Shown here in pieces: positions 16,199 to 28,841 of a stretch of DNA of 29,077 bases. A program made the position numbers and the translations under genes. The stretch is from Panacagrimonas sp052387695 (GTDB lineage: Bacteria > Pseudomonadota > Gammaproteobacteria > Nevskiales > Nevskiaceae), in assembly GCA_052387695.1 (NCBI GenBank), contig JBQTIX010000166.1, forward strand, positions 1 to 29,077, written 5' to 3'. Under the pieces are notes generated by a model. It searched no databases. It worked only from the letters and a program-made list of their open reading frames with translations, and was not told the origin of the DNA. Every line of letters starts with the position of its first letter. Position 1 is the stretch's first letter.

Positions 16199-16531
16199 AT
16201 GGCATCCAAATCGACTCGAATGAAGGTTGCGGCCGGCCTGCTCGTTGCAGGCGCCACCTGGCAGTGCCAGGCCCAGGCGGTGGACGCTCCGCTTGGCGAT
16301 CCGAGACTGGGAAAAGCCGACGAAGCCGCTGCCAGGGCGGCGACGAGCACCGAGGCCTTCGACACCATGGATCGCAACAAGGATGGCGGGATCACGCCGA
16401 GCGAAGCGACCGGACTCGTAGCGGCGTCGTTCGACAACGTGGACGCCAGTCGCGACGGCAAGGTCGACTATGCCGAGTTCGTGCAACTCGAAGACAGCTA
16501 TCGCGGTCCGGACGTACCGGTGATTCCTTGA
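16199..16531 (+). CDS. Small exported EF-hand protein
   Basis: A 110-residue protein with a signal peptide (residues 1-27, cleavage near AQA) and a canonical pair of Ca2+-binding loops: DRNKDGGITPSE at 58-69 and DASRDGKVDYAE at 82-93. In both, positions 1, 3, 5 and 12 are Asp, Asn or Ser, Asp and Glu. AGGAG sits eight bases before the ATG at 16199. It would be a periplasmic or secreted calcium buffer or sensor. Small EF-hand proteins of this length are common in Gammaproteobacteria, mostly of unknown role. It is transcribed divergently from the small barrel protein and is followed by a REP-like doublet. Confidence 0.88.
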   Translation: MASKSTRMKVAAGLLVAGATWQCQAQAVDAPLGDPRLGKADEAAARAATSTEAFDTMDRNKDGGITPSEATGLVAASFDNVDASRDGKVDYAEFVQLEDSYRGPDVPVIP

Positions 16532-16557
16532 ACCGGGATTGAACCCTCCGGTACGAC

Positions 16558-16667
16558 GTAGGTCGGCTTAAGCCCGCGTGCTGTTCGCGGGCGGAGCCGA
16601 CAGGCTCGGTGATCGAGGGCGCATGTCGGTTCCGCCCGCATGAAGCCGCGGGCTTGAACCGACCTAC
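16558..16667. repeat. REP-like palindromic doublet, copy 3
   Basis: gtaggtcggcttaagcccgc pairs with gcgggcttgaaccgacctac at the ends, and two inner palindromic pieces repeat the plan of copies 1 and 2. Another cgacctgc half-unit follows at 16671-16678. It lies between the convergent EF-hand and TreS-maltokinase genes, a typical REP position. Confidence 0.8.
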
Positions 16668-16751
16668 AACCGACCTGCAATCGGGCAACTCGCAAGCCGG
16701 CACCCCCGCTCCCTGCAAACAGCATGAGAGCGGGTGTCAGAAGCCAGACCC

Positions 16752-20113
<3,362 letters not shown>

Positions 20114-20117
<4 letters not shown>

Positions 20118-22129
20118 GGCAACAGCACCTTCTGCACGCGCCAGATCGCAAACGGCATCTCGTGCGGATTGAAATACCAGTGCTGGCGTGATCCGCGCCA
20201 GGTGAAGCGCTGTCCGGACATCAGTTCCTCGACTGCAAGCACGCTTGTTTCCTCCACATCCCAGTCTTTCAGCGGCAACTCGAAATACGTCTCCTGCGGG
20301 CGCTGCGGGTCCAGGCTCACCGCAATCAGCAGCCACTGGTTCTGCTCGGGCGACTGCTTGCCGTAGAGCAGTACCTGCTCGTTCTCGGCCGGGTGGAAAC
20401 TTAAGCCCAGATGCGAGTGCAGCGCGGCGTTCTCGCGACGGATCGCGTTGAGCCGGGTGATCTCGGCGATGATGTTTCCGGGCGCCGTCCAGTCGCGCGG
20501 GCGCAACTGGTATTTCTCAGAATCCAGGTACTCCTCGCGACCCGGCAGCGGCGTGCCCTCGCACAGCTCGAAGCCGCTGTACATGCCCCACAGGCCCGAC
20601 AGGGTCGCCGCCAGCGCGGCCCTGATCACAAAGCCCGGCCGCCCGGAGGTCTGCAGGAACACCGGATTGATGTCCGGCGTGTTGACGAAGAAATGCGGCC
20701 GGTAGAAGTCGCGCGGAGCGTCCTGGCTCAGCTCGGTGAGGTACTCGGTCAGCTCCTCCTTGGTGTCGCGCCAGGTGAAATAGGTGTAGCTCTGGGCGAA
20801 GCCGATCTTGGCCAGCCGCTTCATCATCGCCGGGCGGGTGAAGGCCTCGGCCAGAAACAGCGTGTCGGGATGACGCGAGCGGATGTCGGCGATCAGCCAT
20901 TCCCAGAACGGCAGCGGCTTGGTATGCGGGTTGTCGACCCGAAACGTCTGTACCCCCTCCCCGATCCAATACTCGACGACGTCGCGCAGTGCCAGCCACA
21001 AATCCGGTTGGTTCGGCTGGGCGTAAAACGCGACATTGACGATGTCCTGGTATTTCTTCGGCGGATTCTCGGCGTAGCGCATGCTGCCGTCGGCGCGCCA
21101 TTCGAACCAGTCCGGGTGTTCGGTCAGCCAGGGATGATCGGGCGAGCACTGGATCGCGAAGTCCAGCGCCAGTTCGATCCCATGCGCGGCCGCCGCTTCG
21201 CGCAGACGGCGGAATCCATCGATACCTCCGAGTTGCGGATGGATGGCATCGTGACCGCCTTCGGCACCGCCGATCGCGTAGGGGCTGCCGGGTTCGTCGA
21301 CGGTGGCGGTCACGCTGTTGTTGCGACCCTTGCGGTTCCTGATCCCGATCGGGTGGATCGGCGGCATGTAGAGCACGTCGAACCCCATCGTGGCGATCGC
21401 CGGCAGGCGCCGGATCACGTCGTCGAAGGTGCCATGCACACCGTCTTCCAGAGCCTGCGAGCGCGGGAACAACTCGTACCAGCTCGCGAAGCCCGCCGCG
21501 GGCCGCTCGGCGTCGATCCGAAGTTCCGGCTCGAAGCGAAGCAGGAACGGACGAGAGTCGACCGCCGCCAGCATTGCGGCGGTCTCATCGGCGAGCAGCA
21601 GATCCAGCACGGCTTCGGTGTCGGTACTTTTCAGAAGCCTCGACAGCCTGGCCAGCGGCGATTTCCTGCCTGAGGCCGCCGCGACCGACCGGATCTGCTC
21701 GATAGCCTCGCGGATGTCGAGCGCGGTGATTTTCCCCGCCGTGCGCAGCTTGAGCAGATCGCCGCGCCGCGTGGCCCAGGCATCGATCCAGGCCTCGATG
21801 GTGTACCGGTACCGGCCCCGCGCGGCAAGTTTGAATGCGGCCTGCCAGCGGTCGTTGCCCAGGCTTCGCATCGAGCTTCGCGTCTGCGTGCCGTCGGGCT
21901 CGGTCCAGATCACTTCGGCCGCAAGGGCGGCATGTCCATCGGCAAAGATGTCGGCCTCAACCTCGATCCACTGACCCTCGACCGATTTGGCGGGAAAGCG
22001 TCCGCCGTCCACGCACGGCGACGGCCGTTCGACGACGATGCGCGGCGCCGCCAAGGCCCGTTTTGCAGCGCCGAGGCTGTCGGTCTGCCGCTTCGAGGGG
22101 GGGCGAGCCAGCGCGCGTTGCTTAGCCAT
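20114..22129 (-). CDS. glgE: Alpha-1,4-glucan:maltose-1-phosphate maltosyltransferase GlgE
   Basis: A 671-residue GH13_3 enzyme that adds maltosyl units from maltose-1-phosphate to alpha-1,4-glucan. The start is the ATG at 22129 with GGAG nine bases upstream; the reading frame extends further but only over poorly coding sequence. An N-terminal beta-domain (about 30-125) and a helical insert (135-190) precede the catalytic barrel. Landmarks are SWYELFPRSQ, FDVLYMPPIHPIG, the nucleophile Asp399 in FRVDNPHTKPLPFWEW, the acid/base Glu428 in FLAEAFTRP and FVNTPDINPVF. Positions agree with known GlgE enzymes (Asp394 and Glu423 in Streptomyces). The gene leads the two-gene unit with treS-pep2. No glgB, glgP or treYZ gene is nearby in this window. 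Confidence 0.95.
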
Positions 22130-22903
22130 CGATCGGGTCTCCAGAACGAGTCGGCACGATACTGACAGCAATCATTGGCACCGACACAGGAACTCCCCGA
22201 CCCGGCCCGAAGGCGACGGTCATCCCCGTCAAGTTGCGTTCCCGCGCTGGATTCGCTGCGCTGGCAATGAGCCCGCAAGCATCATGAACGTGACGGGTCG
22301 CGCGATGTGCATGCTTCTCGTGCCTGCCCGTCGCAGGATGCACGCGGGGGTCAGAGACCGCGGACTGGATTACCGCGCCGCGGTCCTCCGGATGGAAGGC
22401 ATCGACCTTCGCGGCACCCGCCTGATCGGGGTCTTCGTCGCCACCCTCGGGCTGCCGGATCGACGACCGTTTCGCGAAGCCGGAGATCCACTGCCTTCTG
22501 CCGCCGTGGTGGCAACTCGACACCGATCGTGTTCGCGACACGCGCCGCCGCGCACACGGCCTCTGCCCCGGGAACGATCCCTGCGAATCCGGGTTGCGGC
22601 CTTCCTGGCCGTGACCCCCGGAGCCCCGATGCTGAACACCCTTGCACGAGAGACGTTCCTCCCCAACCCGTCCACCCCGATGCGACGCGCCATTCTTTCC
22701 GATCGCCAAACCCCGGCACAGGTATTGCGCCCGGTGCTGAAGCTCAGTTGGGAGCAAAGGGTTGCGCGTGCTTCCCGCGCGTCCTGGGGCCGTGTCGAGC
22801 GGGCTCGCGCCGGCGCGTAACACCGGCGGCCGTTCAAGTCGGTGCCGTCCGGTCCGGCACCGCCGGGAATGCATTCGTCATCGTTCCCTGCGAAAATCGG
22901 TCG
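22130..22903. other. 774-bp gap without recognised gene
   Basis: Open frames cover this gap on both strands, the longest about 250 codons on the minus strand, but the translations are rich in Arg, Gly and Ser and match no family I know. No clear RNA gene is seen. It must contain the promoters of glgE (minus) and the sigma factor gene (plus). One clean hairpin lies at 22840-22862. The length is unusual for this compact region and may mark a decayed gene. Confidence 0.5.
22840..22862 (+). promoter_or_regulatory. Hairpin in the leader of the sigma factor gene
   Basis: cggtgccg (22840-22847) and cggcaccg (22855-22862) pair perfectly over 8 bp with a 7-nt loop, 41 nt before the ATG at 22904. No T-run follows. 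It could be an operator-like palindrome or a leader structure. Confidence 0.4.
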
Positions 22904-23446
22904 ATGCACGAACGCGACCCGAGACCCGGTGGCGCCGATGATTCGACCACGCAGTTGCTGGTCACGGCGTTCTATGCGGACCTGCGGCGCCTCGCACGCC
23001 GCGAACGCCGTCGGGTGAGCGCCTCGGAGACGCTGCGCACCACGGCCCTGGTGAATGAGGCTTATCTCAAGCTGTACCAGAGCGGTCACTGGCGTGACCG
23101 CGCGCACTTCCTGGGCAGTGCCGCCAATGCGATGCGCCAGGCCCTGGTCACCCACGCCCGCGCGCGGCTGACGGCCAAGCGCGGTGGCGGTGTTGCACCC
23201 TTGCCGCTGGAGGATGCAGACGGTGTGCTGGCCGAGCCGGAAGAGAAGCTGGTTTCGCTGGAAGAGGCCTTGCAGCGCCTGGAACAACTCAACCCGCGGC
23301 TGGCGCAGGTGGTGGAGTGCCGCTACTTCGCCGGCTATACCGAAGCCGAAACCGCGCTCGCGCTGGGTGTGACCGGACGCACCGTGCAGCGCGACTGGGT
23401 CCGGGCCAAGGCCTTGCTCTACGAAACACTGGGCGCCGTGGATTGA
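22904..23446 (+). CDS. ECF sigma factor of the Ser/Thr-kinase-linked type
   Basis: A 180-residue RNA polymerase sigma-70-like factor with only regions 2 and 4. Region 2 spans about 16-92 and region 4 about 116-176, with the HTH YTEAETALALGVTGRTVQRD at 145-164. In ordinary ECFs region 2.2 reads roughly DAEDLVQEVFL; here it is RTTALVNEAYL, with Arg45-Thr46-Thr47-Ala48 in place of the acidic residues that contact core polymerase. The same Thr-rich segment occurs in the kinase-associated ECF groups (TIGR02999-like), where phosphorylation of a region-2 threonine supplies the missing charge. No anti-sigma gene is adjacent. Instead, the gene ends 34 bp from the convergent Ser/Thr kinase gene. The start has only a weak ribosome site, so expression may be low. 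Confidence 0.88.
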   Translation: MHERDPRPGGADDSTTQLLVTAFYADLRRLARRERRRVSASETLRTTALVNEAYLKLYQSGHWRDRAHFLGSAANAMRQALVTHARARLTAKRGGGVAPLPLEDADGVLAEPEEKLVSLEEALQRLEQLNPRLAQVVECRYFAGYTEAETALALGVTGRTVQRDWVRAKALLYETLGAVD

Positions 23447-23480
23447 CCCTATCGTCCGCCTTGCAGGCCGGCCGGGGCGC

Positions 23481-26312
23481 TCACTTTTGACCCGAAGCCG
23501 AGACTGCGACTCCCATCGCCGCCTCGGCCCGGCTGATCGAACCGGCTGCCGGATCGTCGTAGCGCCGGCTCGCCTCCAGTGCCTTCCCGGCCCATAGCCG
23601 GGCGCCTGCGGCATCGCCGCTTTGCAGCAGCAGGGCGCTGTGCACCAGCCAGAGCTGCGGCTGCGCGCGCAGATCGTATAAATCCTCCGTGGCGGCCAAG
23701 GTGGCGAAGGCCAGCCGGCTCTCCTCGAAGGCGCCGGCAAGTTCGCCGCGAGCCGCCGCGATGCGGGCCAGACCCGCGTGCGCCAGCGCGGTCTCCGCCG
23801 TGGGCTTGCCGCCCGCGCTGGCCAGCGACGCGTGAAACTCGGCCTCGGCGAGATTGAAGTCCGCGCTGCCGGGCGCGCCCGCGTGGTCCAGCAGGAAGCG
23901 ACCCCAGCGCTCGTGATAGACCGGCGCACGGGTGGTCTCGGGAGGGCTGGCCAGCAGCGCAGCGATCGCGGCCTCGAACATGCTGCGTGCCTCGCCGGTG
24001 CGGCCGGCGAGGTCGTAGGCGTCGCCGAGATAGATGCGCCATACCGGCACCAGTCCGCGATAGTCCTTTTCAAGAAACCGGCGCAGCGTTTCCTCCAGCA
24101 GCGGAATGGCCAGATGCGGACGGCCTTCCGCCGCCAGCCGCACCGCATACAGCCCGCGCGCCCAGGCGTCTTCGGTGGACGTCGTCCAGTCCGGCGGAAT
24201 CAGCTCCATCATCCGCTGCAGCATGCGCAGTGCGCGCTCGCGCTGGCCCCGCCGGTGCAGCATGCGGGCGTGGTAGCCGAGCGTCAGCCAGTACGTGGAG
24301 TGCCTTTCGCCGACGGTCTGCCGCGCCAGGGTCTCGGCACGCAGGAACGCGCTTTCGGCGGATTCAAAGCGGCCCAACCCTTCGAGGTTCCTGGCGTAGT
24401 CGTGCAGGTGTTGCGCGAGCACGGCGTCGTCGCGATCGGGCGTGGCTTCGAGCGCGGTCATGGCCCGTTCCTGATACCGCAGTTGCGTCACCAGGTCGCC
24501 GCGCGCCAGGGCAATGCTGGACGCCATGTCCAGCGCGGCGGCGTAGTCGGAGCCGGTCGGCGCCAGTTGCTGGTAGAGCGCAAGCGCCTGCTCCAGCGCC
24601 TGGCTGATGTCGCCGACGGGCGCCGCCGACGAATAGAGCAGGGACGCCTGGGCCATCCACCATTTGGCGCGCAGCAGGCCGCGGTCCTCGTCCAAGCTGC
24701 GCAGCAATCGGTCGACCTGGTCGAGCAGCCCCTGCGCCTCGGCATAGCCGTGACGGAACACGAGCGCCTCGGTTTCGCCGATCAGGCCCTCGATCACGAT
24801 CGGGTGCGCCGCGCCGTAGTGCGATCTCGCCAGCTCGATGCGGCGTTTCTGCAGGGCCGCGTAACGCTTCTCGTCGGGCAGCCGCTCGTAGATGTCCGCG
24901 GTCAGGCCCAGCAGTTCGATCTGCAACTCCGGCTGCCCGGAGAAATCCTTTTCGATGCGCGCCGCGCCCCGGTCCAGCAGTTCCCGGGCGGTGATCTCCG
25001 CGTGCGGCTTGTCCGCGGCGACGCGCGGATCGCTGGCCTTGAACATGGCGAGCAGGAAATCCTTGGTCGCGGTGGCGCGTGCGGCCTCGTGCTGGGCGCG
25101 CTGCGCCTGCCACAGCGCGATGGCGATGCCGACGGCCAGCGCCGCAAACGTGACCGCTGCGGTGGCGAGCGGCAACCAGTTGCGTCGCAGGAAGCGCCGC
25201 AGCACGTAGGCGCGTGCGCCGGCACGCGCCTGCACCGGAGCGTGCCGCAGATGACGTCGGAGATCGTCGGCCAGCGCGCGCGCATCGGGATAGCGCGACG
25301 CCGGCTCCTTGCGCAAAGCCTTGGCGACGATCGCATCGAGGTCGCCGCGCAGGCGTCTGGCCGGCACCGGTGCGCTCGCGGCGGCCACGGTGCTGGGTCG
25401 CGGCGGCAACTCGTCCAGCAGACGCTGCACGGCGAGCGCGAGCGGCAGTTCCGACACCTGCCAGGGCAGGCGGCCGCTCAACAGTTGAAACAGGCTGACG
25501 CCGAGTCCATAGACATCGGTCGCGGTGGTGATCGCGCCGCCCGTGAGTTGTTCTGGCGCGGCGTAGGCCGGAGACAGGTGCGCCGTGCGCGTGTCGGCGG
25601 CGGCAAGGTCGGGATGCAACAGCTTGGCGATGCCAAAGTCGAGCAGCTTCACCTGGGCGTCGGCGGTGACGAAGATGTTGGCGGGCTTCAGATCCCGATG
25701 CACGACCAGATGTGCGTGGGCGTAGCTCACGGCGTCGCAGACTTGCAGGAACAGGTTCAGGCGCTCCTCCAGCGAGGCCTCGTGCGTCTCGCAGTACGCC
25801 AGCAGGTCCTGGCCTTCGACGTATTCCATCGCCATGTACGGCCGCCCATCCGCGGCGACGCCGCCGTCGTGCAGGCGCGCGATGCCGGGATGATCCAGCT
25901 CCGCCAGGATCTGGCGCTCGGCCTCGAAGCGCTCGGGCTTTGCAGCGACGCCCGCGCGCGCCAGCTTGAGCGCCACGCGCTGACGGAAACCGCCCTCGAC
26001 GCGCTCGGCCAGATACACCTCGCCCATGCCGCCCACACCCAGCAGGCGCACGAGCCGGAACGGGCCGACACAGGTGCCGAGGTTCGGCGCAAGCGGCTCG
26101 TCGAAACCGGACGGCTCATCCACCCGCAGCGGCGAGCGATCCAGCATGCCGCCGTTCTGTTCGGTGAGCGCGAGCAGTCTGCTCAGACGCTCGCGCAGCC
26201 GCGGATTGCTTGCGCCGGTCTGCCGCAGAAACCGCTCACGCTCGGCGGGGGCGAGATCGAGGGCCCGTTCGAGCAACCGGTCGATGGGGGTTTCGTCCAC
26301 GGATTCGGTCAT
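23481..26312 (-). CDS. Membrane Ser/Thr protein kinase with TPR-like sensor region
   Basis: A 943-residue Hanks-type kinase. The catalytic domain runs from about 84 to 350: P-loop LGVGGMGEVY (91-100), Lys116 in VALKLAR, HRDLKPAN (205-212), DFG (225-227), activation segment with Thr241, Thr243 and Ser247, and APE at 252-254. All catalytic residues are present, so it should be active. A single transmembrane helix follows at about 379-401. The remaining ~540 residues are all-helical and TPR-like (repeating Ala/Leu patterns with ALDMASSIALARGDL, LHDYARNLEGLGR and RIAAARGELAGAFEESR) and should lie in the periplasm as a sensing or protein-binding part. GGGGGA precedes the ATG. The gene faces the ECF sigma gene tail to tail. 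By analogy with the Xanthomonas PknS-EcfK pair it probably phosphorylates that sigma factor. The signal is unknown. Confidence 0.92.
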   Translation of the reverse strand: MTESVDETPIDRLLERALDLAPAERERFLRQTGASNPRLRERLSRLLALTEQNGGMLDRSPLRVDEPSGFDEPLAPNLGTCVGPFRLVRLLGVGGMGEVYLAERVEGGFRQRVALKLARAGVAAKPERFEAERQILAELDHPGIARLHDGGVAADGRPYMAMEYVEGQDLLAYCETHEASLEERLNLFLQVCDAVSYAHAHLVVHRDLKPANIFVTADAQVKLLDFGIAKLLHPDLAAADTRTAHLSPAYAAPEQLTGGAITTATDVYGLGVSLFQLLSGRLPWQVSELPLALAVQRLLDELPPRPSTVAAASAPVPARRLRGDLDAIVAKALRKEPASRYPDARALADDLRRHLRHAPVQARAGARAYVLRRFLRRNWLPLATAAVTFAALAVGIAIALWQAQRAQHEAARATATKDFLLAMFKASDPRVAADKPHAEITARELLDRGAARIEKDFSGQPELQIELLGLTADIYERLPDEKRYAALQKRRIELARSHYGAAHPIVIEGLIGETEALVFRHGYAEAQGLLDQVDRLLRSLDEDRGLLRAKWWMAQASLLYSSAAPVGDISQALEQALALYQQLAPTGSDYAAALDMASSIALARGDLVTQLRYQERAMTALEATPDRDDAVLAQHLHDYARNLEGLGRFESAESAFLRAETLARQTVGERHSTYWLTLGYHARMLHRRGQRERALRMLQRMMELIPPDWTTSTEDAWARGLYAVRLAAEGRPHLAIPLLEETLRRFLEKDYRGLVPVWRIYLGDAYDLAGRTGEARSMFEAAIAALLASPPETTRAPVYHERWGRFLLDHAGAPGSADFNLAEAEFHASLASAGGKPTAETALAHAGLARIAAARGELAGAFEESRLAFATLAATEDLYDLRAQPQLWLVHSALLLQSGDAAGARLWAGKALEASRRYDDPAAGSISRAEAAMGVAVSASGQK

Positions 26313-26411
26313 GCGATTCCCCCGTTTGGGCGTACCGGCATGCGGTGATTTTTTGGGTCGCTACCGCGCTTGCCGAGTCTACGCCGTGACGGGTGCCCGG
26401 CGCGTAAGCCC

Positions 26412-28718
26412 CTATCCGCCCAACAGCCCCTTCGTCGTGCTCTTGAACGTGCCCGTGCGTCCGCCGATGTTCAGCGTGGTGCTGACCGCCGTCTTGAACC
26501 GCGACGACGAGGTGTGCCGCACCCGCACCGACTGGCCGTTGGTGATGTGGCCGGCCGCGGTGGTGAACGCTCCGCCATTGATCGAATAGCTGCCACCCGA
26601 CACCGAGATCGGCGCAGGCGCATTGATGCCCGTGATGGTGACGGCGTTGGAGGTCTGCACCGTGTTGAGTCGGACCTTGGTGAGACTGACGAAAGCGAAT
26701 GCGTCGGGCATGGTGTCGGGCGGCGCGGTCACCGTGAGCATGAAGGTTTCGGTCGCCGCCGCGCCTTCGGCATCGGTCACCGTGATCTGGATCAGGGCCT
26801 GGCCGCTCGCGCCTTGGTTGGGCAGCACCGTGACGAAGCGGTTGGCGGCGCCGCCCGAGAACACGATGTTGTTCGGCGCCACCAGCGCCGGATTGTTCGA
26901 GCTGCCGGCCAAGGTCAGCGCGCCTTCCGGCGTCTCCAGATCGTCCACCGTGAACGGCAGGTTGCGCAGCGCGGTACCGGCCGCGATCACCCGGTCCGCG
27001 ATCGCGCTGATCGTCGGCGCCGTGTTATCGACCTGGGTCTCCGCGCTGTCCTGGTTGTTGAACAGGTCGGGGTCGAACTGATCGGACGCGAGCGTCGCGA
27101 CATTGCGCAGGATGGTGCTGCCGTTGGGCGTACCCACCGTGATCTCGACGCCGCTGCTGGCACCGGCCGCGAGCGCGTCACCGCGGAAGCACTCGACGCC
27201 GCGGACGCCTGCGAGGAGCGCCTGCGCGCAGTTCCAGCCGGCGCCGCTGGCGCTGCGGAACGTGGTGCCGCCGGGCAGCACGTCCCATAGATGCAGGCCG
27301 CTGCCGGCACCGATACCGCCGTTGATGCCGGGGAATCCGGTCGGCGCTACGCTGGCATGCGCATTGTCCACGCGCAGGGTGTAGGTGAGTTCACCGCCGG
27401 AGGGTAGCGGGTCGGGGGCGTCGAGCTTGGTCAGGGCGAGGTCGATGGGTTTGGAGCCGGCGTAGCGTTGGGCGAAGATGCCGGAATCACTGCTGCTGTC
27501 CTGAGGGAAGCTCTCCCAGGCGATCAGGAAGTCGCCGTCTGCGTCAACCGCCACCGTGGGGGAGACCTGAAAGAAGTCGGTGAAGGTGTTCACCCGGAAC
27601 TCGCTTCCGATGGGACTGCCGGTGCCATCGAAGCGTCGGGCATAGGTGTCGAAAACGCTGCCGTCCTGGATAAAGCTTTCCCATAGAACGACGAAGTCGC
27701 CGTCGGCGTCAACAGCCACAGCGGGAGAGTCCCGAACATCTTCTCTGCGGGCATTGGCGCGAAATTCGTTACCAACGCGGTTCCCGGCGGCGTCGAAGCG
27801 CTGAGCGAACACGCCCCTATCGTTGCCACCGTCCTGGCCGTCGCTGCGCCAGGCCATGAGGAAATTGCCGTTTGCATCGGCGGCGATCGCGGCATCTCTC
27901 TGATTCGAGGTCGTGTAGGTGTTCGCCCTGAACTCGGTGCCGGCCGGGTTGCCGGCGGCGTCGTAGCGCTGGGCGAAAATGCCGTAGCCGTCTCCATCCT
28001 GTGCACCGCTCTGCCAGGCAATGACGACATCGCCGTCGGCATCCGCAGTCACGGTGGGAAAGTTCTGGTCAAGTTGCGTGTGGCTGTTCACCCGGAACTC
28101 GGTACCTGCCGGGTTGCCGGCGGCGTCATAGCGCTGGGCGAAGATGCCGAAGCCATCGCCGTCCTGGGCAAAGCTCCGCCAGACGATGACGACGTCGCCG
28201 TCGGCGTCCGCGGCCACGACGGGAACGCGCTGCTGACTGGTCGTGTGCGTGTTCGCCCGGAACTCGCCGCCCACCGCGCTGGCGGCCGCGTCGTAACGCT
28301 GGGCGAAGATCCCGAAGCCGTTGCCATCCTGTCCGTCGCTCTCCCAGACGATGACGAAGTCGCCGGCGGCGTCGATCGCTACGGCAGGGGCGGATTGAAT
28401 ACCGTCCGTGACACTGTTGACGCGAAAGGCGCCACCCACGGGCCTGCCCGAAGCGTTGTAGCGCTGCGCAAAAATATCCCGTCCGTCGCCACTGGCGCCT
28501 GCACCCTCCCACACCACAACGGCGTCGCCATCGGCATCCACGGCCGCTGCCGGTGAAGACTGATTGCCCGGCGTGAAGCTGTTGACCCGAAACTCCGGTC
28601 CCAGCGGATCACCGGGATTGGCGGCCTGCGCCGCACCCGGCAGGCCGAACGCGGCCAGCAGACCCAGATGGAAGGTGGAATGGCGCAGCGAGGTGTGAGC
28701 AATACGTTGGCGAGACAT
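26412..28718 (-). CDS. Large exported repeat protein with DUF11 and Ig-like domains
   Basis: A 768-residue secreted or surface protein. The ATG at 28718 has AAGGAG eight bases upstream and gives a signal peptide (cleavage AQA at 30-32). Residues about 40-424 are seven repeats of 55 residues, each built on EFRVNT, VAADADGDVVIAW and QDGDGYGIFAQRYDAAGN. This is the pattern of Asp-rich, blade-like repeats that often bind Ca2+. Residues about 425-565 resemble DUF11 (LALTKLDAPDPLPSGGELTY), followed by a cadherin/Ig-like domain (TISAIADRVIAAGTALRNLP) and a C-terminal beta domain (SINGGAFTTAAGHITNGQSV). No LPxTG, PEP-CTERM or autotransporter barrel is seen at the end. It is upstream of the kinase on the same strand, 99 bp apart. 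Role unknown; adhesion or matrix binding is a guess. Confidence 0.8.
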   Translation of the reverse strand: MSRQRIAHTSLRHSTFHLGLLAAFGLPGAAQAANPGDPLGPEFRVNSFTPGNQSSPAAAVDADGDAVVVWEGAGASGDGRDIFAQRYNASGRPVGGAFRVNSVTDGIQSAPAVAIDAAGDFVIVWESDGQDGNGFGIFAQRYDAAASAVGGEFRANTHTTSQQRVPVVAADADGDVVIVWRSFAQDGDGFGIFAQRYDAAGNPAGTEFRVNSHTQLDQNFPTVTADADGDVVIAWQSGAQDGDGYGIFAQRYDAAGNPAGTEFRANTYTTSNQRDAAIAADANGNFLMAWRSDGQDGGNDRGVFAQRFDAAGNRVGNEFRANARREDVRDSPAVAVDADGDFVVLWESFIQDGSVFDTYARRFDGTGSPIGSEFRVNTFTDFFQVSPTVAVDADGDFLIAWESFPQDSSSDSGIFAQRYAGSKPIDLALTKLDAPDPLPSGGELTYTLRVDNAHASVAPTGFPGINGGIGAGSGLHLWDVLPGGTTFRSASGAGWNCAQALLAGVRGVECFRGDALAAGASSGVEITVGTPNGSTILRNVATLASDQFDPDLFNNQDSAETQVDNTAPTISAIADRVIAAGTALRNLPFTVDDLETPEGALTLAGSSNNPALVAPNNIVFSGGAANRFVTVLPNQGASGQALIQITVTDAEGAAATETFMLTVTAPPDTMPDAFAFVSLTKVRLNTVQTSNAVTITGINAPAPISVSGGSYSINGGAFTTAAGHITNGQSVRVRHTSSSRFKTAVSTTLNIGGRTGTFKSTTKGLLGG
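27447..28601 (-). repeat. Seven in-gene tandem repeats of about 165 bp
   Basis: The coding repeats of the exported protein are also similar as DNA. Units 3 and 4 share long stretches, for example around 27940-28000 and 28105-28165, which differ at few bases. This points to recent unit duplication and a tendency to length change. They are coding repeats, not a CRISPR or satellite array. Confidence 0.8.
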
Positions 28719-28841
28719 GGCGTGGCTCCTTGGAAAGGGTGGTCCGGATACACGCTCGAAACGGCGGCGATGCATCCCTTCCTTTCCTAGTACGTCAAGG
28801 CCTCCACAAACCCGACATCGCTCGCAAAAAAACCTCGCGCG

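Noticed and set aside
22122..22874. 250-codon minus-strand frame between glgE and the sigma gene
   Set aside because: Low-complexity Arg/Gly/Ser translation, no plausible start signal, no family recognised.
23778..26348. 856-codon open frame on the plus strand opposite the kinase gene
   Set aside because: Exact antisense of a well-supported kinase; the translation is Arg/Gln/His-rich with no domain, a usual by-product of high-GC codon use.
27447..28601. Regularly spaced similar units suggesting a CRISPR-like array
   Set aside because: Units are 165 bp, in frame and encode protein repeats; there are no short direct repeats with unique spacers.
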